Of a stretch of 64,000 bases of DNA, positions 24,447-38,400 are shown piece by piece. The notes beneath the pieces were generated by a model. The model was not told where the DNA came from, did not search any database, and worked only from the letters and a program-made list of their open reading frames with translations. Each line of letters begins with the position of its first letter. Within the stretch, counting starts at the first letter, position 1. The stretch covers positions 1 through 64,000 of the forward strand of contig CALSFV010000447.1 of the NCBI GenBank assembly GCA_943737045.1, read 5' to 3'. The position numbers and the translations under genes are program-made. The stretch is from Parapristionchus giblindavisi. Taxonomy: Eukaryota; Nematoda; Chromadorea; Rhabditida; Diplogasteridae.

Positions 24447-25591
24447 ATGACGGTGAATCCGTCGACAGCACCATTGGGTTATCGTGTAGATACTCCAGCG
24501 GCAGTACAACGATTACTTGATGAGAACTCCCAATTGATTAAATGTATCACTGAAGATCATAATTCGGTGAGTTAAATGAACAATGATTTGAATTGGTTTG
24601 ATGCTCTAAGTATGATTACTGCGAATTACTGTGCTTAACCACTTTAATTAATTAATTAACGTATTACTCTTCTCTACTTCACTTTATTTCTTGGCCGGAA
24701 ATGACAAAAAATATAATAATACCTGTGTTATCAAAATCGTCAACAAAAAAGATAAAAATAATCTTTTCCGAAAATATTTTTTCACAAAATATTTTCTCAA
24801 ATTTGCCAATCAATAAAATATCGGATACCTCTTGTAGGGTCGAGTTGAGGATCAGATGCGAAAGCAGGCTCTACTTCATCGTAATCTCGTCTATCTCGCA
24901 CGATTATCTGATCAAACTCTAATCAATGAATTGGTCAGTACTTATTGATTTTATTTTGCGAATATTAACCTTTTGATTGATAGTCTTATGAGTACTATGG
25001 CTTATTGAGGAATGATATAACTTATTATATGACACTGTGCCATCATATTTCCACGCACATTTTCAGCAAGAGCAGCAATCCCAGGGACAGTCATCTACCA
25101 ATGGATCTCAAGATGCGGCACCATCTCCGTCACATGGAGGTGCAGCGACCGGACAAATGCAGCAGCAACAACAACAACAACAAATGTCCGCTCAACACAT
25201 GCAACACCAAGCACAACAACAACAGCATATGCAACAACAACAACAACAACAACATAGTCAACAAGGAGGCCATCCTATGGCTCATGGCCAGCCACATCCT
25301 GGCATGCATCCAGGCATGCAACAGCATCCTCAGCAGCAGCAACCTCAACAGATGTATGCACCTCCTCCTCATGCTTACGGTGGATATCCGCCTCAGGCTG
25401 GCCACAATCCCTATGGCACACCAACGGCCGGCTATGGCCAGCCACAACCCCATCCTGGATACTATGGCGGGCCACCTCCTGGCCACATGTCAGCCCCTCA
25501 AGGACATCACCCTGGATACTATGGTGGTGATCCTAATATGCAACAACAACAGCAACAACAGAATGCCTACTATCCTCCTAGACAACAGTAG
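24447..25591 (+). CDS. SS18-family subunit of BAF (SWI/SNF) chromatin remodeller
   Basis: Three exons (24447-24566, 24838-24933, 25067-25591) encode 246 aa. The SNH/SSXT domain occupies residues 15-72: TPAAVQRLLDENSQLIKCIT and QMRKQALLHRNLVYLARLSDQ match the conserved helix that binds the remodeller ATPase. The rest is a low-complexity QPGY-like tail, first poly-Gln and Met/His-rich (GQMQQQQQQQQMSAQHM), then Pro/Gly/Tyr/His-rich (GGYPPQAGHNPYG; HPGYYGGPPPGHM), as in vertebrate SS18, ending YPPRQQ. It acts in the nucleus as a coactivator. The start lies one base behind a tttacag acceptor, which fits downstream operon position after NDUFS4. The reverse-strand ORFs here are artefacts of CAA/CAG repeats. 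Confidence 0.93.
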
Positions 25592-26403
25592 ATTACAGTA
25601 GATTACTGTAGACTACAATGAGATTGATCTTTTTGTACGTTATCGATCATTTACATTCCTCCATTTCATATTTTTAAATCACAAAATCCGCAACTCTTCC
25701 CGCAAATTTGTTCTCATTGGCGATTAAACTTTCTATGTTACACCATAATCAATCTATTTGTTTTGTTCAATCGATATGTTGTTCCTCAGGACTCGTCTAC
25801 AGTATTTCATCTCAATTTATCGATTTATCGACCTCCGATGGCTTTTGTTGTTGTACACACTGTATATCATCGTTTCTCTCGTATACATGCTTTATAATAT
25901 TTATCGATTGATTGACTATATCTTTGATATATTTACACGGAGAAAGATCGGGAGAAGTGAGCATTAACACGGAGCACGGGGATACAGTAGAAGAGGTACT
26001 ATGTCATTCCTGGCAAAATGCCAACACCTCTAATAGATCTACACGTGATTACGGTAATCTTGTGGCATTGATTGATTATGATTAGTGAACAACAAATTGG
26101 CTACGAAGGAGGGGATTGAATACTGCTTAATAATCGTGTATAAACTAGTGTGGAAAGATATTATTGATTATTCTGTACCTACACAGTACCTTCTATGAAG
26201 AAATAAAGATAACAAGATTACGGTATTTGCTCATAGATCGATCGATAATCTACATACATGAGGGGCCAGTCAAGAGATAAAAAGAAAGCCCGTAGAGAAG
26301 ACAAATACATGAACTAGTAAGTAATTAACAGATGGCATATATAGCTACACTAAAGAACTACACATTACAGGTTAGGGGATTAAGGAAAAGTAAAGATCAA
26401 AAA
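25592..26403. other. tail-to-tail intergenic region
   Basis: About 0.8 kb between the convergent SS18 and PDH phosphatase genes. AT-rich, with AATAAA at about 26202 on the + strand. No gene seen. Confidence 0.5.
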
Positions 26404-29400
26404 TCATTCCATGTCAGTTTCATCATCTTGACTGAGGTTATCTTCATTGAAATGTACGACCATGATTGAAATGTCATCTCTGTAATAAAAAAGCGATTAA
26501 AATCACAAGATTGATACGGTATTCGATTTGAATAATCTCTGTAATAATCGATACTACAGTATGCTCACCGATAGCTTCTAGCTGCACCATCGGGTAATTG
26601 CAGTTGATCATGTAGACGATGATACTGCTCCGATATACCTAAATTAATAATAATCAATCAATAACTTCAGAAATACGATCTGGCATGAAAGATTGCTCGA
26701 CGTCGGTGTTCGCAGTGTTATTTGGCGCCAAATGGAAACCGCTGTTGTGATGTATTGATTGATGGTTATGGAAAACTTGAGTATTTATGCACATTCAGGG
26801 TTTTCCAAATGGCACCCAACAAACTACAAACACAAATGTCTACGCTTCAATGTGCCAATCTTGCGTCGATAAAATACGTTCCAGGGATTTACAAAAGTAA
26901 AAATCGCTAACATACCTCCGGATACTCCTCCCAATGCGTGTCGGAGTAGGTGAGTAGCTGAGTTGGAGTCGAGCGGTCGTTTACGCTCACCAGCGCTTAA
27001 ATAAATCAATAAATAAACTAAATCGTAAAATGATGTATTAAAAATCGATCGATTGAAATTTACCGTCTAGCCTTTAGCTGTTCATAGACCTCCTGTAAGG
27101 TTTGTCCGTGTTGTGGCTCATATGGTTGAAGAGTCAGAGCACCGAGGGAATGATCACGAACAAGACGAACCTTAATGCCACACTATCATCAACAAATCGA
27201 GAATAATACTGTAATGTAGTGAAAGAAGTAATTCACATTACGAACGTTAATGACTAATTTATGAAATCCACTTTTAAAATCAAGCTACAATATTGACAAA
27301 GTCATTATTGTTTTTTCATTGAATGATTAAATTATTTTGATAACTTACAGCCGTATCTGCATCAAACCACTCCCATAATCCATCCGATGCAACGATCAAA
27401 AATCGATCGTTCCTTGTCAACTTATGGTAGAACACCTAGAGGAATAAATCAATAAAAGAGTCGAACCAATCGATCGATTACCGTACCTCTGGCATCGCTG
27501 TGAGATACGGTGGTGTGAGAAGGTTCTGTGGGAGTGGTGCACTGAGTGCTCCCAGTACAGCCTTCTGAAGGTCGATTGGCCATTTGTATCGAACGTCACC
27601 AAAGGCTCTCAAAAGATTAAACATCATTATCGATTGATTATCTAGATCACACATTTTCGGTACCCTCGCCGTGTATTTTTATATAGTGGGTCAATTCTCG
27701 AAATAGGGTGGGTTGACTCACAAAATTCGTTATTTTCGCTTAAAAATAGCCATTTTTAGCTTCCTTTTTCATCAAGTAGCCTAAAATGGGCCTTATATAG
27801 TGGGTCAATCCTCGCACTACGAGGGTATGGCAATGTATGATCTAGATTATTATCAGAAATCATTAAACCTTCCGGATTCGCGAGGGTATTTGTCCTTTTT
27901 CATAACATCTATGATTTATTAATAAAAAATAATATGATACCTGAGTGGATACAATTCTCCAAGTAATCTTCCTCCTCGTAATACATGAGATTCAGACGAA
28001 GGATGAGCAGCCTTGATACGGGCTACCTACAAACATTATAATATACACTTAAATAATTACTAAATTTGAAATAGATATCAACTACACAAAATCAAATCAA
28101 ACGCTTTACAAAGGAATATATTTGGTTTCATAATCCTATCTCAAAATCTTGGATATATTTAACCTCATCCGCATTCTCCACACAATGTGGTCGACTCAAT
28201 TGTAGACTACTCGCCATTCCAGATGGCGATTCGACCTGTAATCAATCATTCAATCCATAATCAGAAATCAATCGATAATCAAATTGCCCAACCAGTTGCT
28301 ACTCAACATACAAACAAGAAATATTGGAGATAAACGATAAGTTATCCGTACCCCGAGGACAGCAGCACAATCTCCCACATTGGCCACATGAAGATGTCGA
28401 TTGCGAATATGGGCGAGTGAAGCACAGGAACCAGAAGCTGCAATCGATGCACGAGCCCTGAATCAAGAAGGATTACGGTATGACAAATAGACAAATATTG
28501 ACTAGTCTATGATTGTTTTGATGAATGACTACGGTAGATAATGGATATTGATTGATCGATGAGGATCAATGTAATCAAAATATAGAGTTCAAAGATCAAC
28601 CTATGAACTCGTCCTCCAGAGTCGGGCAACGCGGCCTTCTCAATATCTTTATCGAGGGCGAGGAATGCTGCCTGTAATGGAAATCGATAATTAATTGAAA
28701 CATGAAATAATAATAGTAACATGTGTAGTAGTTTATTAGGCGTGTATTAGGGAGGAAAGAATGCACAAAGGGGTAGCTAGCCCAAATATCAACATTAATC
28801 AAATATTGATTAGATCACTCTAGAACCGCAAACTGCTAGAAAGGCGAAAAGCTACTAGTAAAATGTGAAATGCAATTCTACTAAATAACCTAACTATGAA
28901 GCATACATGGGCGGGGTATATGGAGCTTAATTCTACTGGGGGCATCCGAATTGAAAATTGTCTAAAAAGGCTAATTTTATGGGAAAGGTGGGGGGGGAAT
29001 TCAACCAATTTTAAAACTTTTACGAGAGACTTTCTGGCTCAAGTGACATTCTCTTGGCACTTGGCCAAAAAGTGATATGAACCGATCGGGCCCAAACCGT
29101 ACACAGTTGTAGTATGGGCTGACATAAGCTTGCACACGGAGTTTGGGTTCGTCATATCTGCACCCTCGCTAGATATCGTAAGTTCGATGAAGTGTCATCA
29201 AAATTTCAAAGTTTACGGATTCGTTCGATATGTGTATATGACGAAGGGCAATAGTAAGCAGGTAAATTCCACCAAGTATCATCCCGATCCAAAACCGTGA
29301 GACCCAGAACAAAATTTTAAAAGACATAAAAAATATTTTTCAATTTTATTTTATTTTTCCTACAATTGCCTATCGGTGAGGGTCATTTTTTATTCCTTCA

Positions 29401-32400
29401 ATTTGACGAGTATTCATTAGTGTAACTATTGTATGAAAATGAATTAAAACAAATTAGGAAAAAGTTGCCTTATTCCCGAAAAACCACGATTAATTTGCCT
29501 TTTTATCGCAAACTGAGCGAATAAGCATTTACCGGTTACGGTTATGCAAATTCAAAATTTCAAAATTGATATTTTTTTCCGAAAAATAGTGTGATATTAC
29601 TATTCAAATATTCAGATAACTAACAAATGATAAAAGAAAACAATAATATAATACCGAAATCGAATGAAAACAAACAGTTATTGCCGAATTTTGAATTTCC
29701 GCATTACCGTATCCGGCACACGCTTAATCGGCTCAGTTTGCAATAAAAAGGCGAATTAATCGTGGTTTTTCGGGAATAAGGCAACTTTTTCTCAATTTGT
29801 TTTAATTCATTTTCATACAGTAGTTACACTAATGAATACTCGTCAAATTGAAGCAATAAAAAATGACCCTCACCGATAGGCAATTGTAGGAAAAATAAAA
29901 TAAAATTGAAAAATATTTTTTATGTCTTTTTAAATTTTTTTCTGGGTCTCACGGTTTTGGATCGGGATGATACTTGGTGGAATTTACCTGCTTACTATTG
30001 CCCTTCGTCATATACACATATCGAACGAATCCGTAAACTTTGAAATTTTGATGACACTTTATCGAACTTACGATATTTAGCGAGGGTGCAGATATGACGA
30101 ACCCAAACTCCGTCTGTGAGCTCATGCCAGCCCATACTACAACTGTGCACGATTTGGGCCCGATCGGTTCGTATCACTTTTTGGCCAAGTGCCAAGCCAT
30201 AAGCAAAATATGTTCACTGAGTCAGATAGTCTCTCTTACATAAACGTCATTTTGTACAGGAGGCATCAATTTTCGAAAACCCATAATTTTACAGGGGGGC
30301 ACCCCCATGTATGCTAGGCAGTCATTCAATCAAGGAACATCATTAATAAGCTTAAAGCTTAAACGCAGTTACTAGCAAGTGACTCAAAACAAGTGAGAGG
30401 TGGTAGTATATATTATTATCATTTACTCTTCCAACTTATTACCTGCATGGCAACTTCCATCTGCAAGTGCAAATGAGGCAAAGATGGAGAGATCAAAGAT
30501 CAAAGATCAAGGACCAACCTGGAGGGCACTCTTCACTGTCTGCTTGTCTCGACCCATGAAATCACGATAGAACTCGAGAAGACGAGCTTCGATTGCACTG
30601 GAAAAATGTTATTCATTTTCTCATAAGGAAAAGTCAGTCTTGAAGTGATTATCATCGTCAATTTACAATATAAACTATAGTGGGAGATTGTCCGAAAATG
30701 TTCGATGATTTCAGGGGGTCCGGTAAAATTAGACGGAGACATTTTTAAAGGGAGAGTAACCTCGGTCAAAAACAGTATAAAAAATGCCCAGAGAAAATGG
30801 ACCCTTCGGAGCAAATTATCTCCCGCATGGAGAGCCAGTGAGTCTGTAGTCAGTACATCTTTTTGGCAATTTGCCAACTCATTTCGTTCGCTGAAAGTTT
30901 TCACGTTTCTGTTCATCTTTTTATGTTTATTTTTGTTTTTCTTGTTGTAAAACGGGTACGTACCATCAATAATTCAGTTTCAACGCTGCCCATTGAGAAA
31001 ACGTTGGTATATGAATGTTCTTTTGTTGACTTTTCCCCGTTTCAATCATGCATTTTCAGTTTGACAGTTTCGACATCTCTCTCAATCGTTCTGCGAGTTA
31101 AATTGATGAGATAATGGTCCCACGTTGCCGAGAATATCTTATGAGGTTCGTTACTCTTTAGAGATCTACGAATAAATAGAATTAGGCAGGTCTTGTAGAC
31201 GTGTCCGTATCCGACGGATGGCCAACTTGCGGCCGCAACTTGGCCGTCCGTCGGATAGTTATCCGACGGATGGCCAAATTGCGGCCGCAACTTGGCCGTC
31301 CGTCGGATAGTTATCCGACGGATGGCCAAATTGCGGGCAATAGCAAACTGAGTTAGTAATTGTTTTAAACACTCTGTTTTCTTATTTTTTTGCTCCGAAC
31401 TACTCTATTAATCCATTTAATTAGTCTATCGATTCAGTTGCTATCCAAGATCAGCAGTTCCTTTACTCCATTTTGCGGAATACGTCTTATTTCTTGTTTT
31501 GTCGTAGAACAAAAAAACAGTTACAGACAGAGTAGAGCGGACTCTAAGCCTAAGCTTACCTTAACTAAGGAACTCTGCTGAGTGTGAATAGTAACTGAAT
31601 CGATAGAATGTTTAAATGAATCAGTAGAGTAGTGCGGACTCTAAGCCTAAGCTTACCTTAACTAAGGAACTCTGCTGAGTGTGAATAGTAACTGAATCGA
31701 TAGAATGTTTAAATGAATCAGTAGAGTAGTGCGGACTCTAAGCCTAAGCTTACCTTAACTAAGGAACTCTGCTGAGTGCGAATAGTAACTGAATCGATAG
31801 AATATTTACATGAATTAATAGAGTAGTGCGGACTCTAAGCCTAAGCTTACCTTAACTAAAGGAACTCTGCTGAGTAAAGGATAATGAATTGCTCACGGGC
31901 AGGGATGTGCATTTTTCGTTTTTTCGATTTCTTTCAATTTTTCGAATTTTTCTCGAAAAACTTTTTCGACGAAAAATTTTTCGAAAAAAATTCGAAAAAA
32001 TCGAAAAAAAGCTTTTACATAAAAAGCACAAAATTTCAAAAATTAATCATTATTAGCGACTTTTTTGAAAAATTTTGAAACAAAATTACAATTTTTGTTG
32101 AGCAAAAATATTTTTTCATGAAAGCGGCTTCAATTAAGAATCACACAGTTGCAATTCTTGCGTTATCATTATATCGATAGTAAAAAAAAATTCTAAAGAG
32201 AATAAAACGTGATATGTGCTCTCTGCGCTTCTCTAAGGGTGTTTCTCCGGCGCTACCGGGCACACTATCCCAAGTATGGCTGTAACAGCGCATAAATAGC
32301 CTTCTTGTAAAATAATTCTGAACTCTTTCAATGACTATTTTGTCGTTCTTTTAGAACGGATTAAAAACAGTTGGATATAATGTTTTTTTCGAAGGAAGGC

Positions 32401-35400
32401 TATAAAATGATGATAGAACAATGAAAATGAAGTTGAGGAAGTTTGTAAAAATCAGCAAAAGAATAATGACAGAAACGGGGGTTGAACCAGGGGGGACAGG
32501 GCTGCCAGTCTGTTGCGCTACCGGTTGAGCCGTCGAGGAAGTTGGGCATACTACTTTGCATCTCGTAAGGTATTTTGGCGGTGCGCCGTTATCGATCGAA
32601 ATTATCGATTAGTATGAAGCTTTTGAAAACAGTTAACTGAATCGATACACTAATTAAATAGATCGATAGAGTAGTACGGATCCTAAGCCTAAACAAACCT
32701 TAACTAAAGGAACTCTGCTGATTTTGGATAGTAACTGAACGATAGACTAATTAAATGTATTAATAAAGTTGTTCGGTGCAAGAAATAAGAAGACAATGTG
32801 TTTAAAATTATTGCTAAGTCAGTTTGTTATTGCCCGCAATTTGGCCATCCGTCGGATAACTATCCGACGGACGGCCAAGTTGCGGCCGCAAGTTGGCCAT
32901 CCGTCCGTTACGGACACCTGGTCTTGTAGGGTGTAACCGACCCTGTCCTTGTTTGACTTCTTGTTATTACCAATGCTTTTACTTATTTCAATAGTGATAT
33001 TTCATACTTAATTACCTTCCCCCTTCATTGCTTCGTCAATCCACTCTGTCCTATTTCGGGACCACCGCAAAACAACGGATCATGCGAAAAATAAACTAAA
33101 CGCGAAGGAAAGAACATTATTCTTCTCTTTTATACTCTACTTTTGCACTGGTCCGGTGGTTACGTGCTCCTATTTCCATCTAATTAACGCTTTAGTATAA
33201 AGTTTCTCCTATATTCTTTCCTTTTTGTTTCGATTTGATACTCGCTGATCTTCTTGTTGGTTTTAGCTCCATTTATTTAACTAGTTCACTCTGTGCTATC
33301 CGTATGTGTTGATTAATAGTAATAATATGGCAATAGTTAGTCACGGTACTAGTCGTCATAGCACCAATATTCATTTTAGTACTTTATTCCATATGTTACT
33401 GATTGTGAACAGTAGATTGCGAGGTATTAAGGACATATATTTGATAATATTGGTAGTATAATGGGCCTTAATAGATTTGTCCATGTATGTTATTATTAGC
33501 TGTATATGTAGATGATGTATAGTAGCAAATTAAACTAGGTATTGCCGAGAAATTACATTAAATTACTGAAAAATTGAAATTACAATCAATAATCATAAAG
33601 TAGTTGCAGATCAAATCGGATGCGTCTACGAGGGTGGACGTCTCAAGAGAGAAGAGCAATTGGAGGGGTTAAATAAGTAGGTCTCCGGTTTTGCGTGGTA
33701 ATATTGTAGTAAGTAATGCGCGAAAGTTACTTTTTATCTACTTTTTCTCCATATACTCATGAGAAACAGTAACTAAAAATTAGTAAAAACCCAGGTGTTT
33801 GAATCCATGCATGATTCAAGTAAAGTTCGTGCAATTAATGGCACGATTAATCATGGAAAATACTCGAATCATGCATCGATTATCCGTGATCATGCATGGA
33901 TTCTGTCATTCCATGTAAAATCACGGAAAATTAGCGTATGATCACGGTAATTCACGAACCACGGATGTTTCATGCATGATCATGCATGGAATTAAATTAA
34001 TATTATTAATAGATGTACAAGAATAAGTATGCATGCACTTTAAATATAAATGTTTTGATTAAATAAGTTAACTAGCAATGTGCCCTATGGTGTTTTTAAT
34101 GTCAAATCATGCATGGTTATACTTGTACCTAAGTTCATGCATGGATTTCAACATCATATAAGTAAGGTACTTTTTGCTTGCTACTTACTGCAATATTATT
34201 ATGTAAAACCGGAGGTTGAGTAAATTGTGATAGAATAGAAACGAACTTATGCGGTGTTAAAATCTTGGAAAAGTGCATGGAAAAGTGAAAAGAAGTGTTA
34301 ATTTTGTGATTGTAAAAGTAGGTGGAAAAGTAGTAATCCAACTCTCGCGTAAAGGGTTTTTATTGTAAAAGTTTGTCAATTACGAAGATAGGCTACTTTT
34401 TCAACTACTTTTACAATCACAAAATTAACACTACTTTTCACTTCACCATCTACTTTTACAAGATTTTAAACCCACATAAGGAAAATAATAACAAAAGTAT
34501 GCCATTGTGGTTTCATACACTGAGCCAAAAGTTACTTAAATACAAGCATAGCGTTTGCTACCTCGATACACTCAAGTAGAGTTCAGCTAGAATGTAAGCT
34601 ATCTCGGTTTCTTATATTCTAGTTGAGCATTCAGCTTAAATGAAAACGTAATTCGGCTAACTATCGTTTAAGATTCAAACAGGCAAAAGATCAGGGAAGA
34701 ACGGGGAGCCGAACCACCTACCTTCCGCTTAACAAGGGAAGACGCTTACCACTGCGCCACCTAGTCATGCTGCTGCGTCTTGTATAACTCAAAGCCTATT
34801 CCAGGAGGCGAGCGCGCGCTCGTTAGTAAACGTTTACCCAAATTAGCTGAAGTACAACTTAGCAATCCTCATGCTTTTTTTGCTTCATCGTTTATTTAAG
34901 CTGAAGGGGCATTTCTAGCTGAACTTCATCTAAGTAATGTCGTTAGCTGAGACATTGCTAAGCAACTTTTGGCTCAGTGTAGTATTTGATTTAAAGTAGG
35001 AATATTTGCGATTATACTTTCATTCTGTTCCAGTATCTTCTTCAATCGTCTTAATTATTTATGAATGTTCATCTTCATTATTGATTGTTTTGTAAAGAAT
35101 AATAAATGATGTCCCAAAGGTACAGTTTGTGTTAGTTATACATGCAATGAAATGTACACGAAGCTCATGAGTAAGAGTAGGAGAGAGAAATCTACTAAAT
35201 AAGATCTACATTCTTTCGATAATTGTTGAGGTTATTCCACTTTCGTTTTTGTATATTTTCAAGTATATGAAACCAATAATACACAAGTAAAATTGTTCAG
35301 TTGTAAATAGGTGAGATGTAAATCTCGCAATGAATCTACATTCAGAACATCTGCCATGGTTATCACTGGAACCGTGCACCCATAGCTCAGTTGGTAAGAT

Positions 35401-38400
35401 TCTTGTCTTTCATTAACAGGGAATCTGTGGTTCGATGCCTTGCGCCGTCTCATCTTTTGTATTAATTTACATTCTCAATTTGAAACGAACTGCCCCTTGA
35501 TTATATCGTTTATATCCATCTCTGTCAAGTGGCTAAATAGCTCAGTCGGTAAGAGCCTTCGCTTGAGGCCGAGTTATCGCAAGTTCAATTCCTGTGGGAA
35601 CTTGTCCCTTTTTCATGCATTGTGTGGTATCAATACAGTATCACCAACTATCCATGTGAGAGATAACACGGGTTGAAGGGGTTCATTGAGCGAGGTTACT
35701 CTCCCTTTAAGTGTGTTGGGGCCCAATTGGAAAACCCTGATTGCCAGAAGGGGTACGGTAAAAGGTTACTGTAGGTTACGGTCGCCAACCATTATAGATC
35801 GTTGGTACGGTAACTACGATCAGGGACAAATTGACAATCAGGGTTTTCCACTTGACACATAACACACGCAACGAGAAGACGTAAAACACCGCATAACACA
35901 TTAGGTGCATTAAAGTTCACAGGGTAATATACAATCTAAGGTATTAAGATGTTTCCACTCCATTCAAGGCTTCTTCCGGGGTTCCTCAGGGTAGCTGTCT
36001 TGGTCCTCTATTGTTCTCTCTTTATATCTCTGATCTACCTCGTATTCTACCTAAGAACGTACATTGCACAATGTATGCAGATGACGTGAAACTTTACACT
36101 TTTAATGATCCCTCTGCTCTTCAAACCGCCCTCGATGCATTCTTCCAATGGTCTATTGACTGGGGATTAACTATCTCTCAATCCAAAACCGTCATTATGA
36201 AAATAGGTAAAAATCATCCAAACATTGACTTTTCAATCGATCATACTCGCCTTCCCGTTGTTAAAGAATTCACTGACCTAGGTATTACTTATTGCAATCG
36301 TTTATCTTTCGCGGTTCACATTAGTAATATTGTCGCCAGAGCGAAATCCAGATGCTCTTATATTTATCGCATTTTCCACTCCAATAGTCCTAAACTATAC
36401 TCTCGCCTGTTTATGACCTACGTCCGTCCCATTCTCGAAAATTGTTCTGAACTTTGGTCTCCCCATGAGGAACAGCTGATAAAAGTCATTGAAAATGTTC
36501 AAAAAGCGTATACTCGTCGTATTTTTGCCAAGTGCAAACTTCCTTATACATCTTATTCTAATCGATTAATTTATCTGAATTTAGAGCCTCTTCAGAATCG
36601 ACGTGCTCTTGCAGACTTGTGCTTTGCCTACAAAGTGACACACGGACTCATCGAGCTCGACAATCCCCTCTTCTTCCTACCCTCCCTTAAAGATGGTGGC
36701 CCGCGAATGTTCAGATAAATCACTACACCCCTCTTATGCGAATGCAAAATGATATGCGAAGAGTCAGCGCTGCCTCTCATCTATCCCATAGCGCAGTGGT
36801 AAACGTATAGACTCGATACCCGTTTGACGCGAGTTCGAAACCTATTGCCGAATTTCCTCAATTTTCAAAAAGCACGCCCCTCCCTGAACCGGGCCTGATG
36901 GTTCATTAATGTTTCTAGCGATCAATAGACTACATCAGCACAAAATAAATAGTGTACTGTACGTAGAATAACTTTTGCTGCCTTTCTGTCTCCACAGTTT
37001 GTTCACGAAAATATTCGTGGGACACCATCTTTAATACAAGACATTCTCGTAGAAACAATTTCATTTATAGAAAACATATTTTTAAATCCACTCGCTTTGC
37101 CAATTTCATTTCTAATCGTGTAGTCAACTCATGGAATAAGCTTAATAATAATATTATAATATGTCCTTCTGTCAAATCTTTCCGAAAATCCATCGCTTCT
37201 TTACCGTCTTTGTAGGAATTTCTTTTTATTTGTAATTTTCATCTTTGCTACCCAAGTCGTAGCATCGTATTTATGCGTACTCCACTACCTATCAAATATT
37301 TGATCAGAAATTATACTTTACTTTCGCACCGCATAAAGTATATTATTATATAAGATAGAGAATGATCAAAAAATAAATAAATAATCGATAACCTTAGATT
37401 ATTTTCCTGATTAAGATGAGCGTCAGAAGATGAGAATATCCACTCTAATCGTTTCTGTACAGGAACATCCTTGATGCAGTGCTTGCTCAATACTGCTGCA
37501 CATACATATCTGAAATGAGATTACGGTAGTCCAATCGATAAATGAGATCATAATATATTCTAATCGAAATCTTGTCCCGTCGAAACCAAATAAAGAAAGT
37601 ACGGCAATTACATATCCTAATCAATATTCTTTCTAAGAATACGATACTGAATTATTGTGAAAAGGTGAACAATAGTATACAGACATTGCCGTAAGTAGAA
37701 TGCTTTAATGATGTTGACATACTCGTAATTAATGTAAAGTGAATAAATATGAAACAAAAATAAATAAATCAAAAAAAAGATATTAAACATACGACATGAG
37801 ATGAGCAGAAACAAATCGACTACATGCAGATCCTCCGTGACCATCACAAACGGCTAATAGCAGAGCACGAGATGAAACACATCGACTAAATATTAATATT
37901 ATTATTTACGTAAATATTCAAAATAATTCAGTTACAAATCATATGTACTCGCTACAGCTACATGTGAAATATAAGAGTACGTGCGAAGCTGACGATTTTA
38001 AAAATTCTTGTTTTCTCGTGCCAATTCGAAGGACGTTAAGAAATAATTAATACCCGAGGGAGTAGAAGTCTTCGATTGGTTGATTGGCCGCCAGTTGGCA
38101 GATATCGACTCGTTTAATCGCCCCTTCATCTGTTAAAAAAAAAGAATGTAAACAAGTCGAAGAAGATGACGTATATGACATACTGATATCGAAACTCCGT
38201 TCAAACTGTCTCAAGCGATCATCGGCAGCCTTGCGAGCCGTGCGCATACCTCTGATCGCTTGCCGCCATCGCATCGCATCTTTAAATTTAAAAACATGAT
38301 ATTTATAAAATTCAAAAATATAGCAAAAACATACTCGATTTATGTGCGTAGGAATAGAGTAGACGCGGAGTCTTCCACAATCTCTTTCCTTCTCCTGATG

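Larger units (their letters stand above)
31209..32919. mobile_element. Mutator-like long-TIR element with 10-bp target duplication
   Basis: The arms carry several direct copies of a GC-rich block (ATCCGACGGATGGCC, TTGCGGCCGCAA) at 31209-31340 and again, inverted, at 32829-32919. The termini read ACGTGTCCGTA and AGGTGTCCGTA and are flanked by a perfect 10-bp duplication GGTCTTGTAG (31199-31208, 32920-32929), the size expected of Mutator-like elements. The interior holds ~97-bp tandem repeats, a tRNA-like module and AT-rich sequence (TTCGAAAAA runs at 31915-32010), but no transposase. It lies in the large pdp-1 intron. Confidence 0.82.

Noticed and set aside
25130..25486. Minus-strand ORFs opposite the SS18 gene
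   Set aside because: Antisense translations of CAA/CAG repeats; the plus strand has a conserved SNH domain with correct splicing.
35375..35608. Two functional tRNA genes
   Set aside because: A and B boxes are good but acceptor stems do not pair and anticodon or T-stems have mismatches, so they are better called tRNA-derived repeats.
36011..36718. 235-aa ORF as a host gene
   Set aside because: The YADD box and [12 protein letters not shown] motif identify it as a truncated LINE reverse transcriptase.
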